From: Wuchereria bancrofti
Lineage: Eukaryota > Nematoda > Chromadorea > Rhabditida > Onchocercidae
Direction of reading: 5' to 3'
Assembly: GCA_005281725.1 (NCBI GenBank)
Contig: SSBO01000009.1
Location: 2,239,861-2,303,860, forward strand
Length of the DNA stretch: 64,000 nucleotides
In this document: one piece after another, positions 1 through 11,506 of the stretch
How positions within the stretch are numbered: the stretch's first letter is position 1
How the letters are laid out: every line of letters starts with the position of its first letter
The notes under the pieces: model-generated
Databases searched by the model: none
Told to the model about the DNA's origin: nothing
The model's input: the letters and a program-made list of their open reading frames with translations, nothing else
Position numbers and translations under genes: made by a program

Positions 1-349
1 ATTCTTTTAATCTCTACACTGCTGTAATGTCGAATTAAAGCAATTTTTGAACGTTTGCATAATTTTTGTTGTTATAACTGTATACAGTTTGTTAAATAGT
101 TCTAAGAACATCTCGGATACGTCCTCTTAGTCAGACACAGTCTTATCCAGTTATCCGAACAATCCATTTGTTAGAGTGAAATGAACTATTCGACTTCATC
201 TGATAAGAAACTGGTTTATTATTGGGATTTTTCAAGATATTTCCTATTATGCCCTAAATATTATTAGTTGTTTCACATATCGATAAGATCAAATTTTCCG
301 AATTAGTTTATGTTTCATTTAATACATACTTATGTTTTATAAGTTACAG
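1..349. other. No gene recognised; probably an RFC1 intron
   Basis: I see no stretch that resembles the RFC1 residues expected just before the first exon found at 350, in any + frame. The acceptor ending at 349 implies that this is intron sequence and that the 5' part of the gene lies outside the window. Confidence 0.5.
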
Positions 350-2408
350 TATTAGTGAACGATTGCATGCACTGAGGAAAGCTGCAAACAGTATCTCAGA
401 GAGTGATATAATCGATCGAGTTATTCGAACAACAGGTGCATGGACACTGCTTAATGAACAAGTTAGTAGTTATTTTATTTTGTAAAAAACAGTCCTGAAC
501 ACATTTCCATTTATTTTGAATGGTTTTTTCACCATTTCCTTTTTCTTGTGGGTCAAAAAAAAACGGAGAAGTGTGATAAAATACTTTTAGAAAATACTTC
601 AATTACATATTAAATTTATTTATAGGCGTTGTTTTCGTCTGTGGCACCAACTTTCTACATGAATGGTTATATGAAGGGAATGATTAATTTCCCTTCATGG
701 TTAGGAAAGAATTCAACATTTAATAAGCGTCAACGATTGTTACGTCAACTTACAACTCACACTTATCTAAGGTTAGTATTTCTAATAGATTTCATATAAA
801 TGAAGAAAAAAAATGACTTTTAAATAGTAACTAATTCAAAGACATTCCTGAGTGGTAATTGATGAAAACTTGGTACTAATCTCCTCTATTACTTAATATA
901 TAAGTTTCACGCTAGCTGTTTATTAAACGAATAAAGGTATATGGTGAAATGATGTTTTAGCTATTATTGTGATTTACATGTAACCAACCGGTAGTTAAGT
1001 ATTCATAGCAATATGCAGCTATAATTTAGATTTTTATAAATTTAAGGTATGCAAAAATACATTAGCGGAAATGACGTATTAATTTTGTAAAGATTACTTG
1101 TGAAAAATTGTATTTCAAGTTTTTTTTTTCTTCCTGTATTTTACATTCATTTACATCCATCTTGTTTTGCCTCATCATATAATGATGATTCAGAACATTT
1201 GCTGCCGCCCTCCCTATGGTGCTTGATTATGTTCCTGTTCTACGAAATAACTACTGTCATCCACTATTGGATAAAGAGAACGATGGTGTAAAGTTAGTGA
1301 TTCATTGTTTATATTTACTTTGAAAGTATTGAAAGTATACCAGTTCAAAAGTGCTAAGCGTATTACATGTTGATTTTTTTGGCTAGAATTATATATAAAT
1401 ATGAAAAGTTAGTCATCATTTGAGATATTTGATTTATAGGAGATATTTAGTGTTTAATGCTTGCATAAAATAGACATATTTTATAACTTGTTTTGGAAAC
1501 AGTTTATCTTTATGCTCATTAAAAATTTTAGTGATGTTGTTAGCCTATACAAAGAATACAATTTGATCAAAGATGATATGGAATCAGTTGCTGAATTAGC
1601 TGTTTGGCCAGGCATGAAGGATCCGGGAGTAGCTATTCCAACCAGAGTATGTATTTTCTAACCGAAATTTTAACTTTTCCTTTTATTTATGCTATATGAT
1701 TTTTCGAATTTCTCTTTTTCAGGTAAAAGCAGCTCTTACACGAACGTTGAATAAAGAACATATTATTTTACCATATGCATTGGATACTTTAATAAAAGGA
1801 CGAAAGAAATTAGTAGGAGGTGAGTTTTATAATTTGGAGGATTAATCAGTTTTAATAGTTATGCACGGCATACTTTGATTTCATCAAATGATATAATTTC
1901 TTCTGGATTGACTATACGACGGTTTTCAAATGTTATGGAAGTATGCTTTAACTAAGAAGTTGGGAGTATTAAGATTTCGTAGAAATTGCAATCGAAAGTT
2001 TTTATTCATAAAAATTAATTGTAAGGTTTGAATTTGGATATCGAGATGGATGAAGAAGGCAATTTGGTTGAGCACATAGATGATGAAAATGATTTGGAAA
2101 ATTCGGACGGAGAAAGCGATAATGACGATGATTTTGCTGGAGTTATAAAGAAAAAGGCCAGTTCTACTAGTGAAACTAAAAGTATGTTTCCGGTTTTTCT
2201 AGAGAAAGGTGGTTGTCTTTTCTAATTTCTTTGAAATTTGTAAATTTCATCGAAATGCAGGTTGGTCAATTTTATAGAAAAATAGAAAAATTAGTATTAA
2301 TATTAAGATTTTTCAGAAACACGTGGCGGAAAAACTAGTGATGGTGGTAGCCGTGGGGCACGTACTGGTCGTGGAGCTACCAGTAGAGGACGAGGTAATA
2401 AGAAGTGA
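350..2408 (+). CDS. rfc1: Replication factor C subunit 1, C-terminal part (7 exons, 5' partial)
   Basis: Large subunit of the clamp loader that opens and loads PCNA at primer-template junctions in the nucleus. Exons: 350-461, 626-771, 1194-1292, 1532-1646, 1723-1819, 2026-2181, 2317-2408; 271 residues plus TGA, all phases consistent. The first exon (ALRKAANSISESDIIDRVIR) and the next (FPSWLGKNS) match the RFC1 C-terminal domain that packs behind the AAA+ collar; later exons carry DYVPVLRN, NDVVSLYKEYNLI, VKAALTRTLNKE and an acidic run, as in animal RFC1. The ATPase and BRCT parts must lie upstream of the window. Odd point: the tail after the acidic run is RG-rich (SRGARTGRGATSRGRG) rather than only lysine-rich. 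The exon boundary at 1194 rests on phase and homology, because its acceptor (ATTCAG) follows a weak pyrimidine tract. Identity is confident; the very ends of single exons less so. Confidence 0.93.
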
Positions 2409-3689
2409 CACAAATCTGGAACCTTAATTGGAAATTCATGCAACTTTTTTTTCGTTCTATAAATGAGAAATTTTTCTCACAAGTTTTAATTTTGAGAAAA
2501 TTAACAAAGTAGAACATCTCAGTGTTATTTTAATTATCGTTTTAGTAGTCCATGTTTTGTACGTCTTTTCTAGGAAATTTTGTAGAGTAATAATTTTTTG
2601 AATTCCTTTTTATCCTTTCTGCTTTCTTTTTAACCATATTATTTTTTGCACATAACATTTGGACATAGTTCTTTTATCAAGTGTTGCCTTTCATAAAATA
2701 TTAATTTTGTATCATTTTTTCATCGTTAAAGTTGAGAATTTTATGTCTTTATAGAATTACATCATTTTGCTTTATTTTTTTCTTCCAAATCTTACTTTCA
2801 GAATCTAGAGCTGTATTAGCAACCTGAATGTTTTTGAATTTTGTAGCAGTGTATCAATGTTGCAATATTTAATTACTTCGTTTGATTACGGATGCTTATA
2901 TTGATCTTTTCGTGTGAGCCTACACGCAGCATTTTAAACCATAGTTTTCACGCGTACTTTGTTTAGGATGATCTTAAATCTTTGATTTCATTTTTTGTAT
3001 CTGATCATTTAGTTTCTATAATTTTTAATGAAATAAACTTGAATGTTTATTGTTCTGATCATTAACTAATGATTCGTTAATGAACGAAATATTATTTACG
3101 TGAAGTATCGAGTTTTTTTTTTTCTTTTTTTTTTAATTTAGGTTTTTAAGCCATTTATGGTTCATATTTTGCTACATAAGATATAAATGAATCTGAAATT
3201 CATAATCAAGGACAAAAATCAATTTCCTTTTATCCAAAATGAAAGAAATTACTTTCTATTCTTGATTTTATCTCTAAATTTTTGCAGTTTGAAAGCAAGG
3301 TAGTAAACGGATTAATTCATTTCAAAAGCTTGACAGCTGCAATTCATTATTTTTATTAGTAGTCTTTAAAGAATGCAGTAAGCTGTTACTGTTCTACTAT
3401 TAGACAGGATTGAAGGATACAAATGACATCGGTTCTAAGATATTTCAATTGAATTAGAAACATATTGCGGTATGTTAGTTAAATGTCAAATAACCTAAAC
3501 TGCTAACAGCTTAGTTCAATTAATTATTCCTATAAGATCAAATTAAATGAGATAGTTTAATATGCTGAAGCGATATATAAGTGAATGATAGTTATAGTAT
3601 CGGTCTTTAATACCAGTTAATCCGAATTTGTTAGTCGTAGTTTTGTCATCATGATTTATAAGCGGTTTTATTTACTTATTTTTTTTCAG
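2409..3689. other. RFC1 3' UTR and intergenic sequence
   Basis: No coding signal seen on either strand. AATAAA at 3032-3037 is the likely RFC1 polyadenylation signal, about 620 bases past the stop. The rest is AT-rich spacer up to the leader exon of the next gene. Confidence 0.6.
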
Positions 3690-3742
3690 CATTAGTGTAT
3701 CAACTTTGTATCCTGTTTTAAACCATTTTGTATGATTTGGAT

Positions 3743-4622
3743 ATGTTGGAGCAGGTATGAAACTTTTTCAACTTTCTTTTCAAACCATTTGTTTCAATTT
3801 TTTCTCTTGTTAATTTCATTCTTTAGTTAGTACTTGTCAATTTGTTTGAAATAACCATATCTTTTGATGGACAGTATTTGCAGCAATTAATTGATTGCAG
3901 TAATCGCTATGACGCATTCAGTTTAAAACGAATCAATTAATCGAATATTTTAATCTAAGAAGAGAGGGGGTTGTAGGGAATGGATTAGTTCAAGTTTTTT
4001 TTTTAACTTTTGAAGCGCAATTTTCAAAAAATCAATATAAGTTCCGGGAAAGAAAAATTATTTATAGTTGCAAAAAGTTTAATCTAAACTGGTTTTTCAT
4101 TGCAACAAAATGACTCGTCGACTGACACTTATAGTGAATTTGAAGGATGTGCTTTAAAAATTATTCTGTTAGGTGTTTCAGTATTTGAAGGTCTTTTTTG
4201 CTATGCAATTTCTATTATTTTCAGCGGTTGTTCTGATAATTTATCCAGCATATTTTATTTAACTTATTGAAAAATTTCTTTTTTCTTCTATTATTTGATA
4301 ACTCGTAACATATATTTATATAGCGAGGAACCGATTATGGGGCAATGATAATCAAAGGTTCAGCCGGAATTGTGATAACTGTTTCATTGGGTTTAATTTT
4401 TCTTGTTATTGGTAATATGGTTTATCAAACGTTCACTCGTAAAGTTGTTTTATGCGAGAAAGTTAGTTATTTACAAATTTTCGATTCATACTTAATAGCG
4501 AAATTTATTTTATTCTGATTTGATATTATTTTCATACTTTTATTTTACTCATTTAAAATTTTCATATCTAACAGGATAATAATTTACTTCATGGACGATT
4601 TCCTTGGATTGTTGTATTATAG
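3743..4622 (+). CDS. Single-pass membrane microprotein, about 65 aa (3 exons)
   Basis: Unrecognised small gene. A strong acceptor (TTTTTTCAG, ending 3689) opens a leader exon at 3690; ATG at 3743 follows an in-frame TAA at 3719-3721. Exons: 3743-3754 (MLEQ, donor GTATGA), 4324-4461 (46 codons, donor GTTAGT) and 4575-4622 (15 codons, TAG). All junctions are phase 0. Exon 2 encodes RGTDYGAMIIKGSAG followed by a hydrophobic run at about residues 17-38 (VITVSLGLIFLVIGNMVY), then TFTRKVVLCEK. The basic residues after the run suggest a cytosolic C-terminus, so a type III-like single-pass topology; this is inference. An alternative last exon at 5034-5045 would end the protein after RKY (53 aa). AATAAA at 4908-4913 fits a transcript end. 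Partner and role unknown. The reading frame and splice signals make chance less likely, but expression is not shown. Confidence 0.55.
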
Positions 4623-5033
4623 TTTTTACTGTTGTTGCTGAGATTTTTTTGTAATCTAATAGAATTTATTTAACTGGCAAAGAGATCTGAACACTATGAG
4701 GAATTTCTATCATATTTTTCTTTGTGAATTGTTTGTGCTATGATAGGTGAATTATTTGAATCTCTTTGGGTGAATACATTTCAAAATTTATTATGGTAAA
4801 AGATCTTGTAATTCGCCTCTATGTGGAATTTGGTGCATTTTCTCTCAATAATCAGACATAAAGAAGTATTTAAATCATTTTAGTTGCATTGTTTCTCCGA
4901 GAATTATAATAAATAATTTTTAGTCATGGTATTTGAGAAACTTGTGCTAAATTTTTTCCTAATATTACTAAATTCCGTTAAAAAAAAATGTTATGTGTAT
5001 GACTTCACTCTTTTTATTTTTTGTCTTTTTCAG

Positions 5034-5085
5034 AGGAAATATTGAATATTTGGATATGTATCTGTAGCAGCATCAATTTCGCAAG
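5034..5085 (+). other. Possible noncoding exon upstream of the SOCS gene
   Basis: TTTTTCAG ends at 5033 and an AAG/GTGCGA donor-like site ends the segment at 5085. All reading through it is short. It could be a 5' UTR exon of the SOCS gene or the alternative last exon of the microprotein gene. Confidence 0.25.
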
Positions 5086-5974
5086 GTGCGATTTTTTTTT
5101 CGATATTTGTCTTATCACAAAGTTATTTAAATATTAGCTTCGGATGAAATTCAGTATGTTTTAAAGCTATAAAATTATGTCTGCATTAAAATTTTGTTCA
5201 AAAATTTGATTAGGATAACGCAGGAATTATGCATTAGATAGCAATTAACCAGTCTGCAAAATGTAGTGAATTTATTTCAAAAAAAAAAAAATGAGAATTC
5301 TTTAAGTCATGAAGATATTGTCCCATCATGATTGGCTGATTGTTAAATAAATTGATTCTGGTATGTCAAATATTTGAAATAAACTAATGGTTTAACATCT
5401 GGTATAACAAGGAGAGCCTAATTAGAGAGTTTTATTACTAGATGTTTCTTAATATTGTTAGATTAGATTGAATACGAGAAAAAATCAAACATATATTGAA
5501 GTTTTTTCTAGCATTTTCCAGATTTCGATTTCTTCAAAATTTCTCACGATTTCTTCCAAATCTGATGACAAGCGTCTTTGCTTTTCTGCTATTTTCATTT
5601 AAATTATGTAGAAATCTATTTTTGTGATATTTTTGAAATCTATTTGTCTCATCATTCTAATCCATCATTAATATATATAACTGACACAGTGCAATACATT
5701 CATGCTAATTTTAAGGAAATGTTGAAGGACCATGAATTAGTCTTCTGAAAGACATCTATTATCATTTCATTCTATTTAATTCATCTATTGGTAAACTAAT
5801 AGTAGTAGTTTTTAAAGCAATTCCAATGATTTATTTAAAAAAATTTATTATGGAAGAGAACTATTTTTGTTATTTAAGATCTGTTTTGTGGGAAAATATT
5901 ATTTCAAAGGTTTAAAATGTTGTTATTTGCACCGCAGCTTTGAATTTTTTTATTGACGTCATCATACATTACAG
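5086..5974. other. AT-rich spacer, nothing recognised
   Basis: No coding signal found. It ends with an acceptor (CATTACAG, ending 5974) that probably receives the leader of the SOCS transcript, 52 bases before its ATG. Confidence 0.5.
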
Positions 5975-6026
5975 TCACAGCATTTATTAACGTTTCTCGA
6001 TTCAACGTGTCGATCAGTTTATAACG

Positions 6027-8377
6027 ATGATAAATTCTTCCATGGAAACATATTCGAGAAGAGGCAGAACTATTGTAAGGTAAGTAAGATATTTTGATGA
6101 CTAATTATTTGTTTACTGTAAATTTAATTAAGCTGTTCACTACTACCATATTGCAGCCTTTCTTCATTTACTTTTAGCTATTTAATTTGTTTTGTTTCAG
6201 GATTTGTTTGATTGCTAAATAAAGCGTAAAAGTGTTTAATTCATTGAATAATAGGCAAACTATAAGTTACAAACAGATGCTAATCTATTTTTGTTAATAA
6301 ATGATTAGTAAACATTTTCTGTTTTCTTTCTTTTTCAGACGCATTCATATGGCATTATTATCATGTCTTCCGGCAAACATTATTGATAATGAAAGATTGA
6401 ATGTGAATGAAAGAAGGGGAATAAATGTAGAATTGAGAGAAGTTATTGTTCCTTCTGAAGTGAATCCTCAGCAATCTGTGCAAAGTATGCTCTTTGAAGA
6501 AATCATTTAGGAATTAACTTGTTTACTTTAGTGAGGTATTTTGCTATACGAATGATTCAACCGACCTTTTATCTCCCAAAAAACATCGAAATTGATATAA
6601 TGCCTTCTTTAAATATATTATTCATTCATCTGTTTCATATATTTAATGCCACCATATACTTGTTGATGACAATTTAAGATGCATTTTATGTCTTGTTTAT
6701 TGAAGTTATCTGGAAATTTTTCGAACAGTTTTTAACTTACGATGACTTAACAAGATTCATTATCATATGGATCTTGTTACATTAATTGAGATTGTTAGTG
6801 TTTTTTTTTTTTGATTTGAGGTTCAAATAATGGTTGATTATCAAATCTTTGAATCATTTCTTTGTCTTTTCAGCGACTAGAAATTGTCGGTTGAGGTTTC
6901 TACTTGCTTCCGATATTGGTGCCGAACAGCCAGAACCAGCTACGCGAACATTACTGCAAAGTATAGTCTTAATTTTTCAACATTTAAGAATTTTACATTG
7001 TGTTTAAAATCATGACAACTATGATTTCTGTTAACAATATTAAATTTTTTTACAGATCTAGTGCCGAAAGATGAGCCATATATGGTGCATACATCAGTTC
7101 ATTATACAAATTGTCTCGTACCAAGACTTGATTTAATTATTGATTCATCGTACTACTGGGGTATTATGGATCGTTATGAGGCGGAAGCATTACTGGACAA
7201 CAAACCAGAAGGTAAATTTTTCTGAGTTATATTTAGTTATTGTTTATGGAATTAGCAATATTCTAATGCTATTAAGCATAAATTTGATATTATGAAAAAT
7301 TCATGTTTCTAAAAAATCTATAATTCAATTCTGTATTTTGCTTAGAATTGTAATTTGATAATCTAAAAGTATTGTAAGTTGATTTCCCAGTTCGTTAACA
7401 GTCAGTTTTTCAATGCTATTACTTAACTATTTATGATGCTCTTGTAAGATACCAATCTAATGAATGCTTTTTTAAACATTTCAGGTACCTTCTTATTGCG
7501 TGATAGTGCACAGTCTGAGTATTTATTCTCAGTATCGTTTCGTCGATATAAACGGACGCTGCATGCACGTATTGAGCAAAAAAATCATCGCTTTAGTTTT
7601 GATTTTTCCGATCCATCAATTTATTCTGCAAACACGATAACTAAGCTTATTGCATATTATAAAGATCCGACTAAGTAAGGTTCTAGATATACGAAAAAAA
7701 CGAATACTTAATATACATTTTTTTCTCTCTAGAAAGAATCTTTAATCCTTTGTTTTTTATAAATATTCTATTAAAAGTTTCACGTTTATTCTTAAATGTA
7801 AAACTAAAATTAAGAGACTAAAATTAATTTCTTTTTTGTATCATGTTGTTTTCGCTTAAAATGTCGATTTTCAGGTGTTTATTTTTTGAACCACAGTTAT
7901 CGGTACCGTTGCCAAGAAATTTTGTTTTCTCACTACAGGTTAGTGTATATTTTCTATATGAATTTATTCGATAGCTGGCTTTGTTAACTTCATCATGTTA
8001 TCAGTTCTTTAGTAAAAGACTAAATTGAATTGCTAAACAAATTTTGAGCAATTTCAACATGATAAGAAATCTTGTTGCACTTCGCATTATTTGATTAATT
8101 ATGAAAATTTAAAATTCTGATTTTTGTAAAAATTTTAAATTACAAAATATTATATATGTTTCAGCACCTTTGTCGTGCTCGCATAGCAAGTTTGACGACT
8201 TACGATGGTGTTGAAAAGTTGAATTTGCCAGTTTCACTGAAAAATTTTATTAAGGAATATCATTATAAACATCCCGTGAAAACAGTAAATTATACACCGG
8301 ATACGGATCTCCTGCATGCTTACACTTTATCATCGGTTGAAGCTACGGTGACCGGAGCAAATAGTGCTCCATCTTGA
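6027..8377 (+). CDS. SOCS4/SOCS5-type suppressor of cytokine signalling (7 exons)
   Basis: SH2 adaptor of a Cullin5-Elongin E3 ligase that binds phosphotyrosine targets and marks them for ubiquitination. Exons: 6027-6079, 6339-6484, 6874-6960, 7056-7211, 7485-7674, 7875-7938, 8165-8377; 302 aa, phases consistent. ATG 6027 is preceded in frame by a stop, so the start is well placed, with Met at 6042 as alternative. The SH2 domain spans about residues 115-230: [14 protein letters not shown], then [10 protein letters not shown] with the phosphotyrosine-binding arginine, then [18 protein letters not shown]. The C-terminal SOCS box holds [10 protein letters not shown] (Elongin C box) and [15 protein letters not shown] (Cul5 box). 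These are hallmarks of SOCS4/SOCS5 and fly Socs36E. The N-terminal region is about 110 residues, much shorter than in vertebrate SOCS4/5, and I recognise no motif in it. AATAAA lies at 8598-8603. Confidence 0.93.
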
Positions 8378-9718
8378 AATAATATATGATTTAAACATAA
8401 CTATGGTAAATCGTATAAAATTTTAAATATTACTGATTCTTTCCAGTTTAAATTTTAAAAAGCACTTAGAAGGTCGTTATTTTTCTTTTCAAATCTGATT
8501 TTAAATGAAATGTAAAAAACTTTTAATATCTTTTAGACCGTTATTTCATTTCTTCAAAATCACTCTTGGGAGTTGCTTTAAGTGTAACTCAAAATTGAAT
8601 AAAAGTTTCATGTTTCAGAAGGGGATAGATTTTCTTAACGGTTTTTCTTTGTGGTGTATTAATTTTAGATGCATGTATTTCTACCGAGTGATTATCAAAT
8701 ATTTACTTTCAAAAATGTTATTTTAGTGAAAGGAATATGTATAAATGGTTTCAGATTTCTTTATTTTTACGGTTAACGATGGAGACTTTTTCATGTTTGC
8801 CTATTACAAAAATGGTACAGAAATAGACTTTGCCTTTTATATCTAAAATATACTGAATGATTATGTTTCCAAGTTTTGTATGTTATTTCCTGTACAAAAA
8901 GATTGCTTGCTAATTTTTTCTGATTATTTGTTAAAATAATTGGAATAATGCTGCTGCAGTCATCCATCCATAATAATTCATTCATTTCTGATATGCTGAA
9001 CAATAAACATTAGTTCGCGAAATATACATCGTTGTTGCTTGCTATCATTTAAATATGATTTTGAATTTTCGATTAAAATCATTTCAAATTCAGTTCTAAA
9101 TTTTTTTTTATGCTTTCATTTATGTAAAATATTCAACCTTTTCAATAAAAGCATAACACATAAGCGATGCTTTCATTTCCTCTTATACCATCCGTTGGCA
9201 ATAGAAAATATCGATAATACATGTATGTAAATTTGGATAATACCTGAATGCATAATTACTTAGATGCAAGAAGAATTTAGGTAGAATAAAAGTCTTTCTT
9301 GTGACCATTGATATTTGTTAATCAGATTTCGTTGGTCATAGAATTATAATTCAGTTCAAAAATCAGAATTATTATCAATTTGGAAGTGTAACATTGTTGA
9401 AATGGTTCTTTATTAAACAATATATTTTAATGAAAAAAAAAAAAAGATTTTGGAATGAATAATGCCTTTCTGGAACAAATAGTTCTGCAAATTACTCCTA
9501 ACAATTCAATCGTAAGTTCAAGATATTGAAATTGAATTTTTTCATCTAACTAACAATACGAATTGATTTGTTTTCTTTTTTAAAAAAAAAGAACAAGCAA
9601 TATCATGTGGTTAACAGATATGTATGCATTTCCTTTCCATTTTCTAGTGGTTCTCTACTTATTTATTCGTCACATTGGGAAATATCGCATGACAATTGGA
9701 GTTTGAATGTCATCTTAT
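8378..9718. other. SOCS 3' UTR and intergenic sequence
   Basis: Contains AATAAA at 8598-8603, the likely polyadenylation signal. No coding signal is seen in the rest; short open frames here lack homology and splice structure. Confidence 0.55.
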
Positions 9719-11506
9719 ACCGTATCCTGCAGCAAATGTTTACTTTTAAAGTATAATATAGTAATTTCTGGTAAGTGAATAACTTTCACAATGATCAATG
9801 TAAGTGAGAGTGAGCAAAAAAGAAAAAGCCAAACTGAATTATTCTGCTCGTTAAGATTTTTGGAGGGAATGATTGAAATCTTAAATGTTTAAAAAAGAAC
9901 TGATGAAAGGGAAAAATGAGAGGTGATAGAGAGAGAGAGAGAGAGGGTGCTTATAGAATGGATATTCAAAGGTCATCATCTATTTTCTATCTGTCCACTT
10001 TCTTAGTCGATTAAAATATTTTTAGTGACTGTGCTTCATTCAATTTGACCCACAAGAATGGGATAGATATCGTTGTGAAGGATTTAAAAAGGCAACGAAT
10101 TGTAATCGATAGATTTGAATGAATATCTCAATTTGACCTCATAAGATAAAGGATTGATATGGACATGCTATACTGTCGCAACAGCAAAGTAATAGTAATA
10201 GAAATTAAAGTAACAGACGAGAAAAACTATGACCTGCAATAAGTTAGGAAGAAATGTGAGCGATGACTAAATTTTTGGGATCATTCGATTGGATAGTATG
10301 GGCGCTAATTGTTGTTATTGCTTCTTTGTGGAGTAATTTGCTTCATTTTTCTGAAAACTTTTGAAACATATTAATATTACCTTCGAGGCGTACCAATAAA
10401 ACTTAGATTAGTAATTAATTGATTGTCAGCTAATTTTAGTTGTCAAAGATCAATAAATATTTATCATTTTTATTCCATTTGCTCTTCATTTTCGGAGTAA
10501 ATTAATAATGATAAGGTCTATCTATTCAACGGAGATAAAATACAAAAACTAATCATCGGTTGAAATTAAGATTTCACTATCCAGTTGAAATTTCTCCGAA
10601 ACATTGGGTTAGAATTTATTTATACGATGCTTATTACATATTAAAAAAGTGATACTGTATAAAATGCTAAGGATAGCAAGGAAAGTAACAGTAACTTACA
10701 GTAATTTACGGGTAAGTAAAAACCTTACGTTGTTATTTATTCTGCAAAGCGATGAAGGAGAACCATTATGGCAATGTAAACCAAACAAAGCAACTACCGT
10801 ACCCAGTCGAAATAAATGAAATAGGCGTTCAGTCAATTCAATTTTCAGTGGTTTCTCATGAATTACTTATATGCAATTATCTGTTGGATTTTTGAAAAAT
10901 AAGAGAAAAAGTCTTTATGGCATCGAATTTTGATTGAAATTTTCGAAAGTTTCAATGATCAATGAAGTTATGAGATTCTTCCAAGAATAATGTCTTCCAG
11001 AGATAATAATGTCAAATTTACACTTTATTAAAGCCATTTGGATGGCTTTCTACTATTTCAATTTGACCTTTTTCTGAAGCAAAAGTTAAATATAAATATC
11101 GCACAGTGTCTTAATGCCCGTATAAGTAATGTTATTCTATTAGCAGACAGGTAGGACGAAGAAGAGGTCACGAAAAAAAATATGGACAAAAGTTATTTGC
11201 TTGTGCGTGTATTTTGATTGTTGCTATTGTTACTGTTTTTTTTTTCTTTCACGCTTATTTTTTTTCACCTTTCGGATGCTTTTTACACCTCTTGGATGTA
11301 TCAAAATATTTGGTTTCATAAAACTTATTTATTGTTACTGTAGATGCATTTTATTTACAAATTCTAAGTTAGCAACTAGAAAATGCGATATTTGCTTACT
11401 GAAAATGAAGGAAAAGAAAAAAAAATTTTTTTCGCTTTCAAAAATGTAATTTCCAGTAGTATATGCATGACCGTATATGAAATCAGAAATTGTATGCATA
11501 AAATAG
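9719..11506. repeat. Segmental duplication, copy A (~1.8 kb direct repeat)
   Basis: Aligns with 13109-14920 in the same orientation at an offset of about 3390 bases. The first 40 bases and the block from about 9960 to 11200 are nearly identical by eye, including a (GA)n tract at 9930-9945. The last ~300 bases (from about 11200) are clearly diverged but still alignable. I see no terminal inverted repeats, no target-site duplication and no transposase or reverse transcriptase, so it is not a recognisable mobile element. Confidence 0.9.
10263..10364 (+). other. 33-codon hydrophobic small ORF in duplication copy A
   Basis: ATG to TGA, with an in-frame TGA just upstream. It encodes MTKFLGSFDWIVWA followed by LIVVIASLW, a possible membrane segment. 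The same frame is intact in copy B, but the surrounding DNA is nearly identical anyway, so that is not evidence of selection. No homology recognised; it may be chance. Confidence 0.2.

Noticed and set aside
8505..9230. Short open frames downstream of the SOCS gene
   Set aside because: They lie in 3' UTR/intergenic sequence, with no homology, splice structure or codon pattern.
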